DNA from: 21-14-0-10-47-8 sp966211455 | Lineage (GTDB): Bacteria > Bdellovibrionota > Bdellovibrionia > Bdellovibrionales > Bdellovibrionaceae | DNA length: 64,000 nucleotides | Direction of reading: 5' to 3' | Assembly: GCA_966211455.1 (NCBI GenBank) | Contig: CBIHNI010000002.1 | Span: 186,001-250,000, forward strand | Shown: one piece after another, positions 18,707 through 27,997 of the stretch | How the letters are laid out: every line of letters starts with the position of its first letter | Position numbering within the stretch: the first letter of the stretch is position 1 | Position numbers and translations under genes: made by a program | The notes under the pieces: model-generated | The model's input: only the letters and a program-made list of their open reading frames with translations | The model's database searches: none | Told to the model about the DNA's origin: nothing

Positions 18707-19645
18707 CTAAGGCATACCCAGGCTCAGCCAGTGGGTCATCCACATGAATTGTGGGATCCAGTGGCTCACGCAATCGAAATTATCTTTCCAAAGATCGGTT
18801 CGTGCATAGAAACTTTGGCTGCGTGTCTGAATCAGGTCGCAGCTTTTGGCATCGTGCTTTGCGCATTGCTCGGCATGGGCCCACATCGACATCTGAATTG
18901 TTCCTGGCGTATGGCAGACGTAGGATTTCGGTGCTGGCAATGCGACCATGGGTTTTTCGTAAACGGCTTCGGGCAAAACCAGATAGCTAAGGCTGGGAAG
19001 GTGAATGAAATCTTCTTGCTGGGTCTGGGCTTGAGCCAGGCGCTCTTTTGCAGGGTCCACCTTTGCGGCAATGAGCTGCGTGAATTTCGTGGCAAGATCG
19101 GGTAAATCGCGGCTGGCTCGTTCGGCTAAGAAAGTGGCCATCAACCATGATGTGTGGGTGCCGATAAATTTGCCGCCCTGAAGCTCGGGGAATGCATTTT
19201 TCTGCAGCCATGTCCCGGTCTCGATGGTCATTTGTCGGCGCAGACTTTGAAAATGGGGATCTTGACCGATCGGTCGGCGGCTCAGCTCGGCTAGCAACAT
19301 TAAAAACCAAGCGCGGCCATAAGGAGCTTCAAAATTTTTGTAGCCAGAGCTACTTAAAAAGCGGACTTCACTTTGTAGACGTTTCAGATCCAATGTGGCT
19401 TGCAGCTTTTCATCCAAAGCTTGATCGCCGGTCGTGCGTGCGATGGAAAGCAAGGCCCAGTGTGCATGCACATCAGAATGCCAGTCGAAGCTGCCATCGA
19501 ACTTGGACTTCCCCTCGGCTTTATGTTTCTTATCGATCGAACGGATGATCGTCGATTTGATCGATTGGATCTGCGGGTCCGAATAGACCTGAGACCAAGC
19601 CGAAACACCGTATATCAATAAGACCGCAAGGATTTTCCAGTTCAT
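18707..19645 (-). CDS. Secreted DUF2891-like protein
   Basis: 312 residues with a signal peptide (MNWKILAVLLIYGVSAWS). The segment GSFDWHSDVHAHWALL (residues ~51-66) matches the conserved SFDWHS-VHGHW core of DUF2891 proteins, which are alpha-helical and of unknown function. Further helical repeats (YGRAWFLMLLAEL, HTSWLMATFLAERA) suggest an alpha/alpha barrel. C-terminal cysteines (YVCHT, AEQCAKHDAKSCD, DNFDCVSHW) could form disulfides after export. It leads a two-gene leftward unit with the IS-truncated small secreted gene. Confidence 0.7.
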   Translation of the reverse strand: MNWKILAVLLIYGVSAWSQVYSDPQIQSIKSTIIRSIDKKHKAEGKSKFDGSFDWHSDVHAHWALLSIARTTGDQALDEKLQATLDLKRLQSEVRFLSSSGYKNFEAPYGRAWFLMLLAELSRRPIGQDPHFQSLRRQMTIETGTWLQKNAFPELQGGKFIGTHTSWLMATFLAERASRDLPDLATKFTQLIAAKVDPAKERLAQAQTQQEDFIHLPSLSYLVLPEAVYEKPMVALPAPKSYVCHTPGTIQMSMWAHAEQCAKHDAKSCDLIQTRSQSFYARTDLWKDNFDCVSHWIPQFMWMTHWLSLGMP

Positions 19646-19677
19646 TTCACTTGTCCGTTATGAGGGTGTTGCAGGGA

Positions 19678-20823
19678 TTAATAAGATCGAGGCAGGTTTC
19701 GAGTCGCATAGTAGATATCGGTATAAGCCGTTAAAAATTCCGGCCAATCTGAAGCGGATAATTTTTGCAGGTCCAGGCTCGAAAATCCAAAGTTGGCCGC
19801 GGGATGGCTCTGATAGGGGTGGGTCATCAATGTCGATATATTCTGTGGGTCCCAAATCAAAGCTTGGATTTCAGCTCTTGATAATTTTGTGAAATCAGGA
19901 CGGATTTGTCCACGATGGTAAAGAGTATGCTGTAAAAACTGAAAAGGATCGGCAATTCTGGTGAAAATTTCGCCGCGCATTTCGTGACCAATTTTAAAGT
20001 ATATGATTTGAAGCAGATTCCGAACGACCGGTGAAGTCACCTTATCATGAATGGCGATAAACGCATGATAAAAATACCGAATCTCTTGAATCGGGGAAAT
20101 AGGTGGAGGGGAAAAATTCGGATCTTTTGAATTCCGTTGCAGGATACTTTGGATGCCTTCAAGTCTGAAAAATAAACGATTGGCGTGATCTCTGTCATGC
20201 CAATAGAAATTATTGGGATCTATCCTGGATCCGTCCGCATCAGTGGGTATCTCCACCAAGCCCAATGGCAGAATGCCGGCGGCCCAAAGTTGATTCATCG
20301 TTTCTTCGGTCAGCTCTCCTCTGAGAGGAAGGGCGATTAGACCATGCTCTTCGTATTTTTCACGGATGAACCCGCGTAGACCGGGATCTGTCACTCGAAA
20401 TATTGACATGTAGATGTCGACAATATCCATGTAACGATCAAAGCTGAGATTTCGTTGGGAAATTGCATCTTGAACCAATTGAGTTCCTAGTTGGGCTTTT
20501 GGATGAAATTTTGGATCTTTAGATTTCAAAGCTTCTTCGAAAGCGCTTTTCATTCCTAAAGTGGATTTTAAAATAACCCGGTCTTTGCTGAGGTCAGTGC
20601 CGCTGTAAAGGGACTTTTCCAGATTGATAAAGGTTTGCAGGTTCCGCTTCCAAGGGATGTTGGAAGTTTGCTGAATCAAATTTGAGATGCTTGGCAGCTT
20701 CGAAAAAAAAGAAGAAGTTAGGGAGAAGGGTTGGTTGTTATGGATGGTCCGGCAAAGTCCGACGGCTGGGGAAACCAACGGCAGAAAGCAGAAAAAAAGA
20801 CAAGTGCTGACAAAGAAACGCAT
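19678..20823 (-). CDS. Secreted protein of unknown function
   Basis: About 381 residues if started at the ATG at 20823, which opens a signal peptide (MRFFVSTCLFFCFLPLVSPA). An ATG at 20889 has a better ribosome binding site (GGAG 11 bp upstream) but would place 22 residues before the signal. The mature part is helical with an odd HDRDHANRLFFRLEG motif near the middle and a later KIGHEMRGEIFTRI segment. No family or catalytic signature is recognised. It follows the M48 peptidase operon in the same direction. Confidence 0.6.
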   Translation of the reverse strand: MRFFVSTCLFFCFLPLVSPAVGLCRTIHNNQPFSLTSSFFSKLPSISNLIQQTSNIPWKRNLQTFINLEKSLYSGTDLSKDRVILKSTLGMKSAFEEALKSKDPKFHPKAQLGTQLVQDAISQRNLSFDRYMDIVDIYMSIFRVTDPGLRGFIREKYEEHGLIALPLRGELTEETMNQLWAAGILPLGLVEIPTDADGSRIDPNNFYWHDRDHANRLFFRLEGIQSILQRNSKDPNFSPPPISPIQEIRYFYHAFIAIHDKVTSPVVRNLLQIIYFKIGHEMRGEIFTRIADPFQFLQHTLYHRGQIRPDFTKLSRAEIQALIWDPQNISTLMTHPYQSHPAANFGFSSLDLQKLSASDWPEFLTAYTDIYYATRNLPRSY

Positions 20824-20932
20824 CTGTCGATAAGTTTGTCGGACAGTTGGTTTCGTATGAAAATAAAATGCACTAGATTGAAATTTCATATTCGATAGGA
20901 GCTCCATTCAAGGATCGTTCCAGCCGGTTCTT

Positions 20933-22429
20933 TCAGTTCATCATGAAAGAAAAGCGCATAAAGTCGTAAGCATTCTGCAGTTCGGCTTTAAGACTGACGA
21001 ACTCGGGCGAAGAAGCCTTCGGTTCCTGCGAAGCTGCCGAATCACGGCGAGCCATCTCTTTGATCAGGTCCATGCGGTGAGTGTATTTTTGGTATCTTGC
21101 GTTCAATCGGTTTTCAGATTTTTGCTCGTCGTTATAGAAGTATTCGATGTCTTGCACGTGCTGATTTAAAGCATTTAGCAATTGTGCCGACGAGAAACCC
21201 AAGGATCGGGTGATCTGATAAGCGATTCGGTCGGCCATCGTTTCCTGATCATAGGTGTAATTGGTCATCATAGATGCGTAAACATCGGATAAAGATTGGC
21301 GGCTGACCGTCTCATAAACCTGTTTCGCAAGAAAAGTGCGGCTCGAAGTCAAGCTCGCCATTTGACTGAGCAAAGAGGCCGTATTGAAAAATCGCGTTTC
21401 GAAATCTTTCTGCGCGATGGTCTTCGAGAAATGGCGCGAGTAAATATGCGCCAGTTCGTGGGCCAAAGTGAAAACCAGCAAGGATTCGTCTTGGGCGGCG
21501 GCGATAAAGCCTGCGTTGATGAAGACGTCTCCGCCTGGGTACGAAAAAGCCATCGGGAAAAGATCAGCAAAGACGCGGCAGTTGGCTGGCAGCTTGGATG
21601 AAACCACGATGCGATCGCACCATGATTGCACATAGTCTTGCGCCGCCTGCGAATTCCAAAGTGGCGCGTTTTCATTGATGGCATCGATAAATGGCTTCGT
21701 TCTTTTTTCACGATTCAGGAGATCTTCTTTTTCTAAATCCTGCAAATCTGCTTTCAAGGCGGCGGGGATGTGTTCGGCTGTTGCGGCCGTCTCTTTTTTA
21801 AACTTAGACGCCCGGATCACTTGCAAAGAGGGGAAAAGATCGCGGGGCCAGTTGCGGCGATTTTCGCTTTGATAGTTTTGTGCGACCACGCGGTTGACCT
21901 GTAAAATGTCTTCGACGGTGTCACGGATTGAAACCGTGTTCATCAGGGTGCTGCCGGCCTTGATGATTTTTGTGATCGGATCTTCCAGCGAAAATCCTTT
22001 CTTCTCGCGAAAATCCAAATTGGAATCAGGGTGCAGCTGCATGCGCAGTCCATACATGACTTCTCGGCCCAGGCACAGACTGTCGGAACTGCAGCCGCCA
22101 CCGATTTTAATTCCAATCGTGGTCGAGTTCGAAAAAGACACCGTTCGTGGCCCTTTGCCTTTTTTGAAACCATAGACCTTGCCATTCAGTGAAAGCGGGC
22201 TCAGTCCCATGGATTTCACCTGCTGGATGGCGAGACTTGTTTGCGGGCCGCTTTCGACCCCCATGATAAAAACACCTGGACGCAGATTCGAAAACTCTCC
22301 GGTCTCGATCTCGACCGCGATAAATTCGTTGGTGTTTTGGTTGATCATGGTCTGCATGGGCAGAATCTCGGCCTGTGCCGACAAGTGAAGCCCCAGCATC
22401 AAAGCGAAAATCAATTGAACCAAATCCAT
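20933..22429 (-). CDS. Secreted M48-family zinc metallopeptidase
   Basis: 498 residues with a signal peptide (MDLVQLIFALMLGLHLSAQA). The active site HELAH sits near residue 323 (VFTLAHELAHIYSRH) and the third zinc ligand is probably the glutamate in YDQETMADRIAYQ about 80 residues on. This is the HExxH...E pattern of M48 peptidases such as the periplasmic BepA/LoiP type, which degrade misfolded outer membrane proteins. The N-terminal ~240 residues match nothing I know and include a short cysteine pair (GGGCSSDSLCLG). An AGAGGAC ribosome binding site lies inside the end of the preceding small gene, with a 19-bp overlap. Quality-control or predatory protease roles are both possible. Confidence 0.82.
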   Translation of the reverse strand: MDLVQLIFALMLGLHLSAQAEILPMQTMINQNTNEFIAVEIETGEFSNLRPGVFIMGVESGPQTSLAIQQVKSMGLSPLSLNGKVYGFKKGKGPRTVSFSNSTTIGIKIGGGCSSDSLCLGREVMYGLRMQLHPDSNLDFREKKGFSLEDPITKIIKAGSTLMNTVSIRDTVEDILQVNRVVAQNYQSENRRNWPRDLFPSLQVIRASKFKKETAATAEHIPAALKADLQDLEKEDLLNREKRTKPFIDAINENAPLWNSQAAQDYVQSWCDRIVVSSKLPANCRVFADLFPMAFSYPGGDVFINAGFIAAAQDESLLVFTLAHELAHIYSRHFSKTIAQKDFETRFFNTASLLSQMASLTSSRTFLAKQVYETVSRQSLSDVYASMMTNYTYDQETMADRIAYQITRSLGFSSAQLLNALNQHVQDIEYFYNDEQKSENRLNARYQKYTHRMDLIKEMARRDSAASQEPKASSPEFVSLKAELQNAYDFMRFSFMMN

Positions 22430-22836
22430 AAGTCCTCTGGAATTTCTTTGTCGCCACCACGGGTGCCCGAATCAACAGCCTGGGTTTTCAGTCTTTGGGA
22501 AGGAAGCGATTCGTCCGAAACGGCCGCATCGCTTTTGAGCATCTGTTTTAAAAGTTGTTTGCGCTTATCTGCAACGGATAACGAATTGTAATCATCCGAA
22601 AGCTGAACACCAGACTTTAAAGAGCGAAGACCTTCTTCAACCGAAACATTGGGAGACGCGATCTCGCCGCGATTTTTAGCCAAAGCAACCCGGCGAAGCA
22701 GATCGTATCCCAGCTGGCAGTTTTCACTGCGCATCTCTTCGCGGGTGGCGCAGCGGACCTGGGATTGTGCGAACGCAAAGTGCGCACCTAAAAGTTGGAT
22801 CCCGAAAATCAGGATGGCCCAGTAAATCTTTTTCAT
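22411..22836 (-). CDS. Small secreted protein in the M48 peptidase operon
   Basis: 141 residues with a signal peptide (IYWAILIFGIQLLGAHFAFA) and a helical, charged mature part holding two cysteines close to the cleavage site (VRCATREEMRSENCQLG). No family is recognised. It is locked between its neighbours: its start overlaps the stop of the TIGR02147 regulator (ATGA) and its end overlaps the M48 gene by 19 bp. Its function is therefore likely tied to both. A partner, substrate or inhibitor of the peptidase is conceivable but not shown. Confidence 0.7.
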   Translation of the reverse strand: MKKIYWAILIFGIQLLGAHFAFAQSQVRCATREEMRSENCQLGYDLLRRVALAKNRGEIASPNVSVEEGLRSLKSGVQLSDDYNSLSVADKRKQLLKQMLKSDAAVSDESLPSQRLKTQAVDSGTRGGDKEIPEDLWIWFN

Positions 22837-23663
22837 GAGGCATCTTCCTTTTTATTGTTCAGCTCAAACAAATGGACCTGCAAATGCACCAGGGTCGTGC
22901 GCTCTTCGGATTGGTTCAAAAGTAACAAAATTTTATCCATACACTGATTGATCAGCTTGTGCGCTTCCGGCAAAAGCCGGGGGTCGATCATCAGGGTCTC
23001 GGTGCCGGTGAATCTGCGGTTGGGGGATTGATTGTAAATCGCGTGCCGCGCTTTTTCGATCATCGCCGAATTGTAGCTTTTCAAAGCCAAATTGTGCGAA
23101 GGGGTCGAGACAAAGATATCCTCTTTCAAAAGCCGGTAGCCACCTTCGGGGTTGGGTGCAACGGCTTGAATGTGACATAATTTTTCAAGCGCGCTTTGTG
23201 CGGTCTCTTCTTGAATCCCCAGCTCTTGCGCGAAGAAAGCCGCAGGCTTTGACGGAAAGCCTTTCAGCAATTCAAAAATCGCGATGCACTCCCAGCTAGA
23301 GATAATCTCGAAATAGCGGGCTTCGGTTTTGCCACGCGGATCGCGTTCAAGGCTTGCTTCGATTTCTTTTAAAAGACTGTTTCGAATCTCTTCGTCCGTG
23401 CAGGAGTCCAATGAAATCAATCGGCAAAAATGCCCAAGCTCGGGCGAAGTCATCTTCAAAAGACGCGCAAATTTCATCGCTTTTTCAAGGCTCAGATTGC
23501 GCTTACCGCTGATCACTTCGGACATATAAGAAGCCGGTGTTTCCAGCTTCAGCGCCAAGGATCGCAGCGAAAAAGAGGGGTTCTTCTCTTTTATAGAAGA
23601 GATGACCTCTTTTAAATAAAGTCTGTAATCCATATAACGAAGGGGAGAAGCTACTTTTGCCAT
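22833..23663 (-). CDS. TIGR02147-family regulatory protein
   Basis: 276 residues. The N-terminal ~70 residues (YMDYRLYLKEVISSIKEKN, then LRSLALKLETPASYMSEVISGKRNLS) form a DNA-binding helix-turn-helix region, followed by a helical domain that includes a second winged-helix-like segment (FAQELGIQEETAQSALEKL). This layout matches TIGR02147 (DUF4423) proteins, which are found mainly in Bdellovibrio and Fibrobacter and are presumed regulators. It is first in a tightly overlapping operon with a small secreted protein and an M48 peptidase, so it may control them. The ATG at 23663 lacks a strong ribosome binding site; an internal ATG at 23633 is possible. Confidence 0.82.
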   Translation of the reverse strand: MAKVASPLRYMDYRLYLKEVISSIKEKNPSFSLRSLALKLETPASYMSEVISGKRNLSLEKAMKFARLLKMTSPELGHFCRLISLDSCTDEEIRNSLLKEIEASLERDPRGKTEARYFEIISSWECIAIFELLKGFPSKPAAFFAQELGIQEETAQSALEKLCHIQAVAPNPEGGYRLLKEDIFVSTPSHNLALKSYNSAMIEKARHAIYNQSPNRRFTGTETLMIDPRLLPEAHKLINQCMDKILLLLNQSEERTTLVHLQVHLFELNNKKEDAS

Positions 23664-23742
23664 GTCTGGTGAAAGAGCAAATACTTAGCCCTTTTGGCTC
23701 GACAATAATGGCTTTGAAGGGGTGGTAAAATCAAAACGGCAG

Positions 23743-23769
23743 ACGCCTGTCGAAAGCTTTGACAGGCGT
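23743..23769 (-). terminator. Hairpin downstream of the HNH gene
   Basis: Perfect 9-bp stem (ACGCCTGTC / GACAGGCGT) with a 9-nt loop, 55 bp after the HNH stop on the minus strand and followed there by CTGCCGTTTTG. It is probably a transcript 3' end structure, though the T-run is weak. Confidence 0.45.
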
Positions 23770-23824
23770 TGGATTTAGCGAATCCCTGGAGCAAGTATTC
23801 GAATGGCGTTGGTAAATCACTCCA

Positions 23825-24883
23825 TCACCTCCGCGAAATCCCAGCCTGCCGACGATACTTGTAAGCATTGTGAGCCGCACACAGATACTGCAAATTAGCG
23901 GATTCATCGCGACCACCAGCCCATCTGGGAATCAGATGATCCACTTGAAGTGCAAAAGTGCTTTGGCATTTGCGCCCAGTCTTGCGATCCACAAACTGAC
24001 AGCAGCGGTCTTCAAATAAAGAGACCACCTTGGATTGGGACTTTCTTCGATCAGCCAATGTACCCACTGCGTTCGACAATTCAGCAACGCCCTCAGTCAC
24101 CGAAGCGGCAATTGTCCGCGGCAAAACTTTCTGTAAATGCTTTTCGCACAAAACTTCAATCACATTCCCCCAAGAGATGTCTTTATGGTTTTGAGAAAGC
24201 ACGTGTACCAGCTCATCTCGAGATCGTTGCAGCTTCTCGAATTGCTCTTTCGTGAGCGTCATCTCAAGGCGGACAGATTCATCTTGTTGCACACGTTTTT
24301 TGTCTTGAATTTGCAATGGCAGACCCAAACTTTCAGCTAAGATCTTCTGTGTTTCAGCAGTTGTTTTAGAAGTGATCTTCATTAAAAGTGCTTCTTTCAT
24401 TTCAACCGGAAGAAGCTTCCGGCTGATTCGCTCTTTGTCTTTAATCGCTCGCGACAATTCGCAAGCTTGCGACAAGTTCACGGATCCGTCTTTGATGTTT
24501 TCCGCTAGACTTGGCAAATCCCGAAGCAGGTTTGCAGCCTCCAGCCTTCGCATGGCAGAGGAGCCAGAGTAACCCATTTCTTTCGTGAGATACTCGTACA
24601 TCGATGAGTAGGCCTTGGCTAAGTAAAGCTCACGACGACTCACCTCTTTGATATGCTCTAAGATCACATATAAAAGCTTCCGCTCTTTTTGAATCAGGTC
24701 TTTCAATCGAAATTCCAATTCATCATCGGAGAGCTTTCGAAGCGACTGCGGATAAGCTTCGTTCGCTTTGCTTAGGTTGAAGTTCGCGTGGCTTGAGCTG
24801 GTGTTCTTGTGATTTGCATTTCTGTGATTTTTATTCTCACAATCGGCCTTCAAGTTATTTACGGTTTCGAAATGATTCATCAT
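23825..24883 (-). CDS. HNH endonuclease domain protein
   Basis: 352 residues. The ATG at 24883 is chosen because AGGAGG lies 7 bp upstream. The N-terminal part is a long helical region (LRKLSDDELEFRLKDLIQKE and similar) like the DUF222-type domain of related proteins. The C-terminal HNH nuclease module is visible as a zinc-type pair (CCQFVDRKTGRKCQ), then LQVDHLIPRWAGG and NLQYLCAAHNAYK, giving H, N and H. Bdellovibrio genomes carry several such genes. They may act in homing, defence or prey DNA breakdown; no partner here says which. A 37-bp tandem repeat array lies 240 bp upstream. Confidence 0.87.
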   Translation of the reverse strand: MMNHFETVNNLKADCENKNHRNANHKNTSSSHANFNLSKANEAYPQSLRKLSDDELEFRLKDLIQKERKLLYVILEHIKEVSRRELYLAKAYSSMYEYLTKEMGYSGSSAMRRLEAANLLRDLPSLAENIKDGSVNLSQACELSRAIKDKERISRKLLPVEMKEALLMKITSKTTAETQKILAESLGLPLQIQDKKRVQQDESVRLEMTLTKEQFEKLQRSRDELVHVLSQNHKDISWGNVIEVLCEKHLQKVLPRTIAASVTEGVAELSNAVGTLADRRKSQSKVVSLFEDRCCQFVDRKTGRKCQSTFALQVDHLIPRWAGGRDESANLQYLCAAHNAYKYRRQAGISRR

Positions 24884-25124
24884 CTTCAATCCTCCTGATT
24901 AAATTTGAGATCTTTCTAGCATGGGTTTTAAATTGTAGTTTTTCAGATAGATGATATGCGACTGTAAACTGCGATTACATGCGCAGATTCGCGCTATATG
25001 AAGAGCAAATCTTATTTTCGACAATTTAAAATCAAAACTAAAAATGCGGCTTACTGAAGAGAGATTAAAGAGAGAAAAAACACGTCAAGCAGAATAAAAT
25101 ATTATTTGCCACCACTGTCGCACG
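24884..25124. other. AT-rich intergenic region
   Basis: Upstream of the HNH gene, clearly more AT-rich than the surrounding genes. It probably holds the HNH promoter. No RNA gene or strong hairpin is seen. Confidence 0.4.
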
Positions 25125-25290
25125 CAGTCACCGAAGCGGTGGTGGATTTCCAATTTGCAGACAGTCCCCGGAACAGTAGCGGATTTCCAACCTGCACACA
25201 GTCACCGAAGCGGTGGTGGATTTCCAACCTGCCGACTGTCCCCGGGTCGGTAAAAGATTTCCAATTTGCATCCAGTCATCAAAGAGCTGG
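25125..25290. repeat. 37-bp tandem repeat array (minisatellite)
   Basis: Four full units start at 25125, 25162, 25199 and 25236, and a degraded fifth at 25273. Each unit has the form CAGTC(A/C)CCG...GGATTTCCAA(C/T)(C/T)TGC. Units 1 and 3 are nearly identical; 2 and 4 are more diverged. The spacing is exactly 37 bp with no spacers, so this is not a CRISPR. As 37 is not a multiple of three, it is unlikely to be coding. Confidence 0.85.
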
Positions 25291-25466
25291 GTTTGCAGCT
25301 GGACCTGTTTGAGAAATATAGAAAAGCAAGGACTGTTCAAAAAAATCGGGAAGCAGGTATTGAAACCAGTTGCGAACCTCACGGCCCGCCCGAAAGCAAA
25401 AAAAAAGAAGATCCCGCCAACGAAAACTTCAAAGATCTTCGTGGCAACGAAAAACAAGAAAATTGA
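25266..25466 (+). CDS. Possible small reading frame or gene remnant after the repeat array
   Basis: 66 residues from a TTG inside the last repeat unit. The composition is coding-like: a helical segment (VIKELGLQLDLFEKYRKA) followed by a lysine/glutamate-rich tail (PPESKKKEDPANENFKD). No ribosome binding site or known family is seen. It may be the surviving end of a larger gene whose front was lost when the repeats formed. Treat as doubtful. Confidence 0.25.
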   Translation: MHPVIKELGLQLDLFEKYRKARTVQKNREAGIETSCEPHGPPESKKKEDPANENFKDLRGNEKQEN

Positions 25467-25488
25467 AACAGGTCAAAACCTGCCCCTT

Positions 25489-27066
25489 TTATTTGCTAAC
25501 GTGGGTCGCCACCGGAGCGGTGGTAGAAACGGAAGCCATTTCCTGAATAATCGCCTCGGCCACGGCGATACCATCACAGGCCGCCGACGTAATTCCGCCC
25601 GCGTAACCAGCGCCTTCGCCGCAAGGGTAAAGACCTTTGTGTGAAAGACTTTGCAAGCTCTTCGCATCACGAGTCACTCGCACCGGACAGCTGGTGCGGG
25701 ATTCAACCCCATAAAGCTGCGCTTTTTCTGAAACGAAGCCCTTCATTTGTTTGTCGAAAATCTGCAGGCCTTCTTGGATTCGCTTCGAGATAAATTTTGG
25801 CAGGATCTGATCCAGTCTCACGCCGACCGCCCCTGAGGGTGATGAGCCTTCCAGTGCCGGGCCTGAACGGCCGGCAAAGAAATTCTGCACCGTTTGGGCT
25901 GGTAATTCTTTTGAGCCACCGGCGTTTTTCACCGATTGCAAGGCTTGCACTTCCAATTCGCGACGAAGCTTCATGCCGCCAAAAAGATCTTGGCCGAAAT
26001 TCTTTTCGTGATTTACGGAGACGACAATCGCCGCATTGGCGAAAGGAGAGTTTCGTTTGTAATTGCTCATGCCGTTGCAGACGATGCTATCGGCTTCGGT
26101 TCCGGCCGAAAGCACGTAACCGCCCGGACACATGCAGAAACTGTAAACGCCGACGTCGGAATCTTTATCATGATGGGCGAGCTTGTAATTGGCAGCCCCC
26201 AGTTTCGGGTGATCGGCAAATTCGCGGAACTGGATTTCGTTGATCATATTTTGCGGGTGTTCGATGCGAAGACCCATGGCGAAGGATTTGCCCTCTAAGA
26301 ACACACCGATCTCGTGCAGGTGGTTGATCATATCTTCGGCTGAATGTCCCGTCGCCAGCACCACGTGCGGGGACAGGAACTTCTCGCCGTGCTCGGTTTC
26401 AATGCCGGTGATTTGTTTTCCTTCGGTCAGCAGGCGTTCCACTTTGGTGTTGAAATGAATCTGGCAGCCGTTTTCTAAAAGATACTGACGCAGTTTCGGA
26501 ATCACGCGGCGGATGCGATCCGATCCGACGTGCGGATTTGACAGCCACTGAATTTCCTCGGGCGCGCCAAATTTCACCAAGCGGTGCATGACATAAGGGA
26601 TCTCGGGACTTTTGATTCGCGTGATCAGTTTTCCGTCCGAGTAAAGGCCCGCTCCACCTTCGCCGTAGCAAACGTTGTTGCGCGGATCCAGCTCGCCGTA
26701 GCGCCAAAATTTATTGATGCCCTTGATTCGCTCGCCCGAATCCGAACCGCGTTCGAAAAGATGGCAGGGGATTCCTTTTTCAACCAGTCGCAAAGCCGCA
26801 AACAGGCCCGCTGGACCCGAGCCGATAATGAGTGGTTTTTCTTTCGGGGTGAAGCTCACTTTATCGATCGGGAAGTCGGGGCGGGTCAGTTTTTCGCCGG
26901 CTTCCGAGACCTCGACCGAGTAGACGAAATGTGGAGAATGGCGTCTGCGGGCGTCGACACTTTGGCGAAGAATGCGGTATTCGCCGTAGGAAGGCATTAA
27001 AAGTGCCAGTTTTTCTTCCAGATCCTGATCGATCGGAATTTCGAGATTCTGCAGAACTTTGGACAT
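25489..27066 (-). CDS. NAD(P)/FAD-dependent dehydrogenase (COG2509 type)
   Basis: 525 residues from the ATG at 27066. The dinucleotide-binding motif IIGSGPAGLFAALRLVE lies near residue 80, preceded by an N-terminal ~70-residue alpha/beta domain usual in this family. A second FAD contact is seen in CGEGAGYAGGITSAACDG near the C-terminus, with FCMCPGGYV and GRSGPALEGSSPSGAVG in between. These proteins are widespread flavoproteins of undefined substrate. The gene is divergent from psd by about 105 bp. Confidence 0.88.
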   Translation of the reverse strand: MSKVLQNLEIPIDQDLEEKLALLMPSYGEYRILRQSVDARRRHSPHFVYSVEVSEAGEKLTRPDFPIDKVSFTPKEKPLIIGSGPAGLFAALRLVEKGIPCHLFERGSDSGERIKGINKFWRYGELDPRNNVCYGEGGAGLYSDGKLITRIKSPEIPYVMHRLVKFGAPEEIQWLSNPHVGSDRIRRVIPKLRQYLLENGCQIHFNTKVERLLTEGKQITGIETEHGEKFLSPHVVLATGHSAEDMINHLHEIGVFLEGKSFAMGLRIEHPQNMINEIQFREFADHPKLGAANYKLAHHDKDSDVGVYSFCMCPGGYVLSAGTEADSIVCNGMSNYKRNSPFANAAIVVSVNHEKNFGQDLFGGMKLRRELEVQALQSVKNAGGSKELPAQTVQNFFAGRSGPALEGSSPSGAVGVRLDQILPKFISKRIQEGLQIFDKQMKGFVSEKAQLYGVESRTSCPVRVTRDAKSLQSLSHKGLYPCGEGAGYAGGITSAACDGIAVAEAIIQEMASVSTTAPVATHVSK

Positions 27067-27172
27067 GCGGGCGACTTTACTGGTTTTAGGCTTAAGATGC
27101 AACGCTTCCGAAACCTGAAGAGCCCCTCGCAAGGTGCTTTGCCAGTGGCCTTGCACCTGTTAAACTTTTCGC

Positions 27173-27997
27173 ATGTGGATTTTGTATATTCTGCCAAAAA
27201 AGCTTCTCAGTTACTGGATGGGAAAGCTGATGCACCTGCAGCTGCCAGGACCCCTTGCTCGTTTCAGCATCCAAAAGTTCGCTGAGGCTTATCACATTCG
27301 GATCGACGAAGCTGAAAAGCCGGTTGATCAGTACAAATCCATTGGTGATTTCTTTGTTCGTCGTTTGAAGCCGGGGCTTCGTCCGCTGGCGGAAAGCCCG
27401 ATCCTTCACCCCGCCGACAGTCGCATCGCGCAGATCGGTGAAATCAAAGACGGCAAATGCATTCAAGCCAAAGACCGCTGGTATTCGGTCGCCGACATCT
27501 GCGGCGATTTCGAGGTCGCCAAGAAATATCAAGACGGCCTTTTTGTGACTTATTATCTGTGCCCGACCGATTATCACCGCGTGCATTCGCCGGTTGAAGG
27601 CGAGATCGAAAAGCTTCGGCATCTGCCGGGGCATCTGTGGCCGGTCAACGAGTGGAGCACGCAAAACATCGAAAACCTTTTCGGTGTGAACGAGCGTGTG
27701 GTGCTGGAAATTAAGGGCCGCATGGGCGACTGCCTTTTGGTTTTTGTCGGCGCCACCAATGTCGGCCAGATCCGCGTGAACTTTGATCCCGACATCATCA
27801 CCAATACCACGGGTGACCGCGAGCCCAGAGTGAAAACTTATACGCCTGCGATTCCGCTCAAACGTGGCGACGAGCTGGGTGCCTTCTATATGGGAAGCAC
27901 GGTCGTGATGATTTATCCCAAAACCATCCGCATGCAGCGAGACGACTGGGGCCGATTTAAAGATCAGGCCGTGAAAGTCGGCGGGGCTTTGTTGTGA
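27173..27997 (+). CDS. psd: Phosphatidylserine decarboxylase proenzyme
   Basis: Makes phosphatidylethanolamine from phosphatidylserine at the inner membrane. 274 residues. The cleavage motif GST (FYMGSTVVMIY, residues ~243-253) is present; the serine becomes the pyruvoyl cofactor after self-cleavage. Other family signatures are FFVRRLKPGLRPL near residue 60 and YYLCPTDYHRVHSPVEG near residue 130 with the catalytic histidine. The N-terminal helix (MWILYILPKKLLSYWMG) may anchor it. Its stop overlaps the GTG start of the MOSC gene (GTGA), so the two are co-translated. Confidence 0.95.
   Translation: MWILYILPKKLLSYWMGKLMHLQLPGPLARFSIQKFAEAYHIRIDEAEKPVDQYKSIGDFFVRRLKPGLRPLAESPILHPADSRIAQIGEIKDGKCIQAKDRWYSVADICGDFEVAKKYQDGLFVTYYLCPTDYHRVHSPVEGEIEKLRHLPGHLWPVNEWSTQNIENLFGVNERVVLEIKGRMGDCLLVFVGATNVGQIRVNFDPDIITNTTGDREPRVKTYTPAIPLKRGDELGAFYMGSTVVMIYPKTIRMQRDDWGRFKDQAVKVGGALL

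Noticed and set aside
25125..25290. Possible CRISPR array
   Set aside because: Units follow one another with no spacers and there are no cas genes, so it is a plain tandem repeat.
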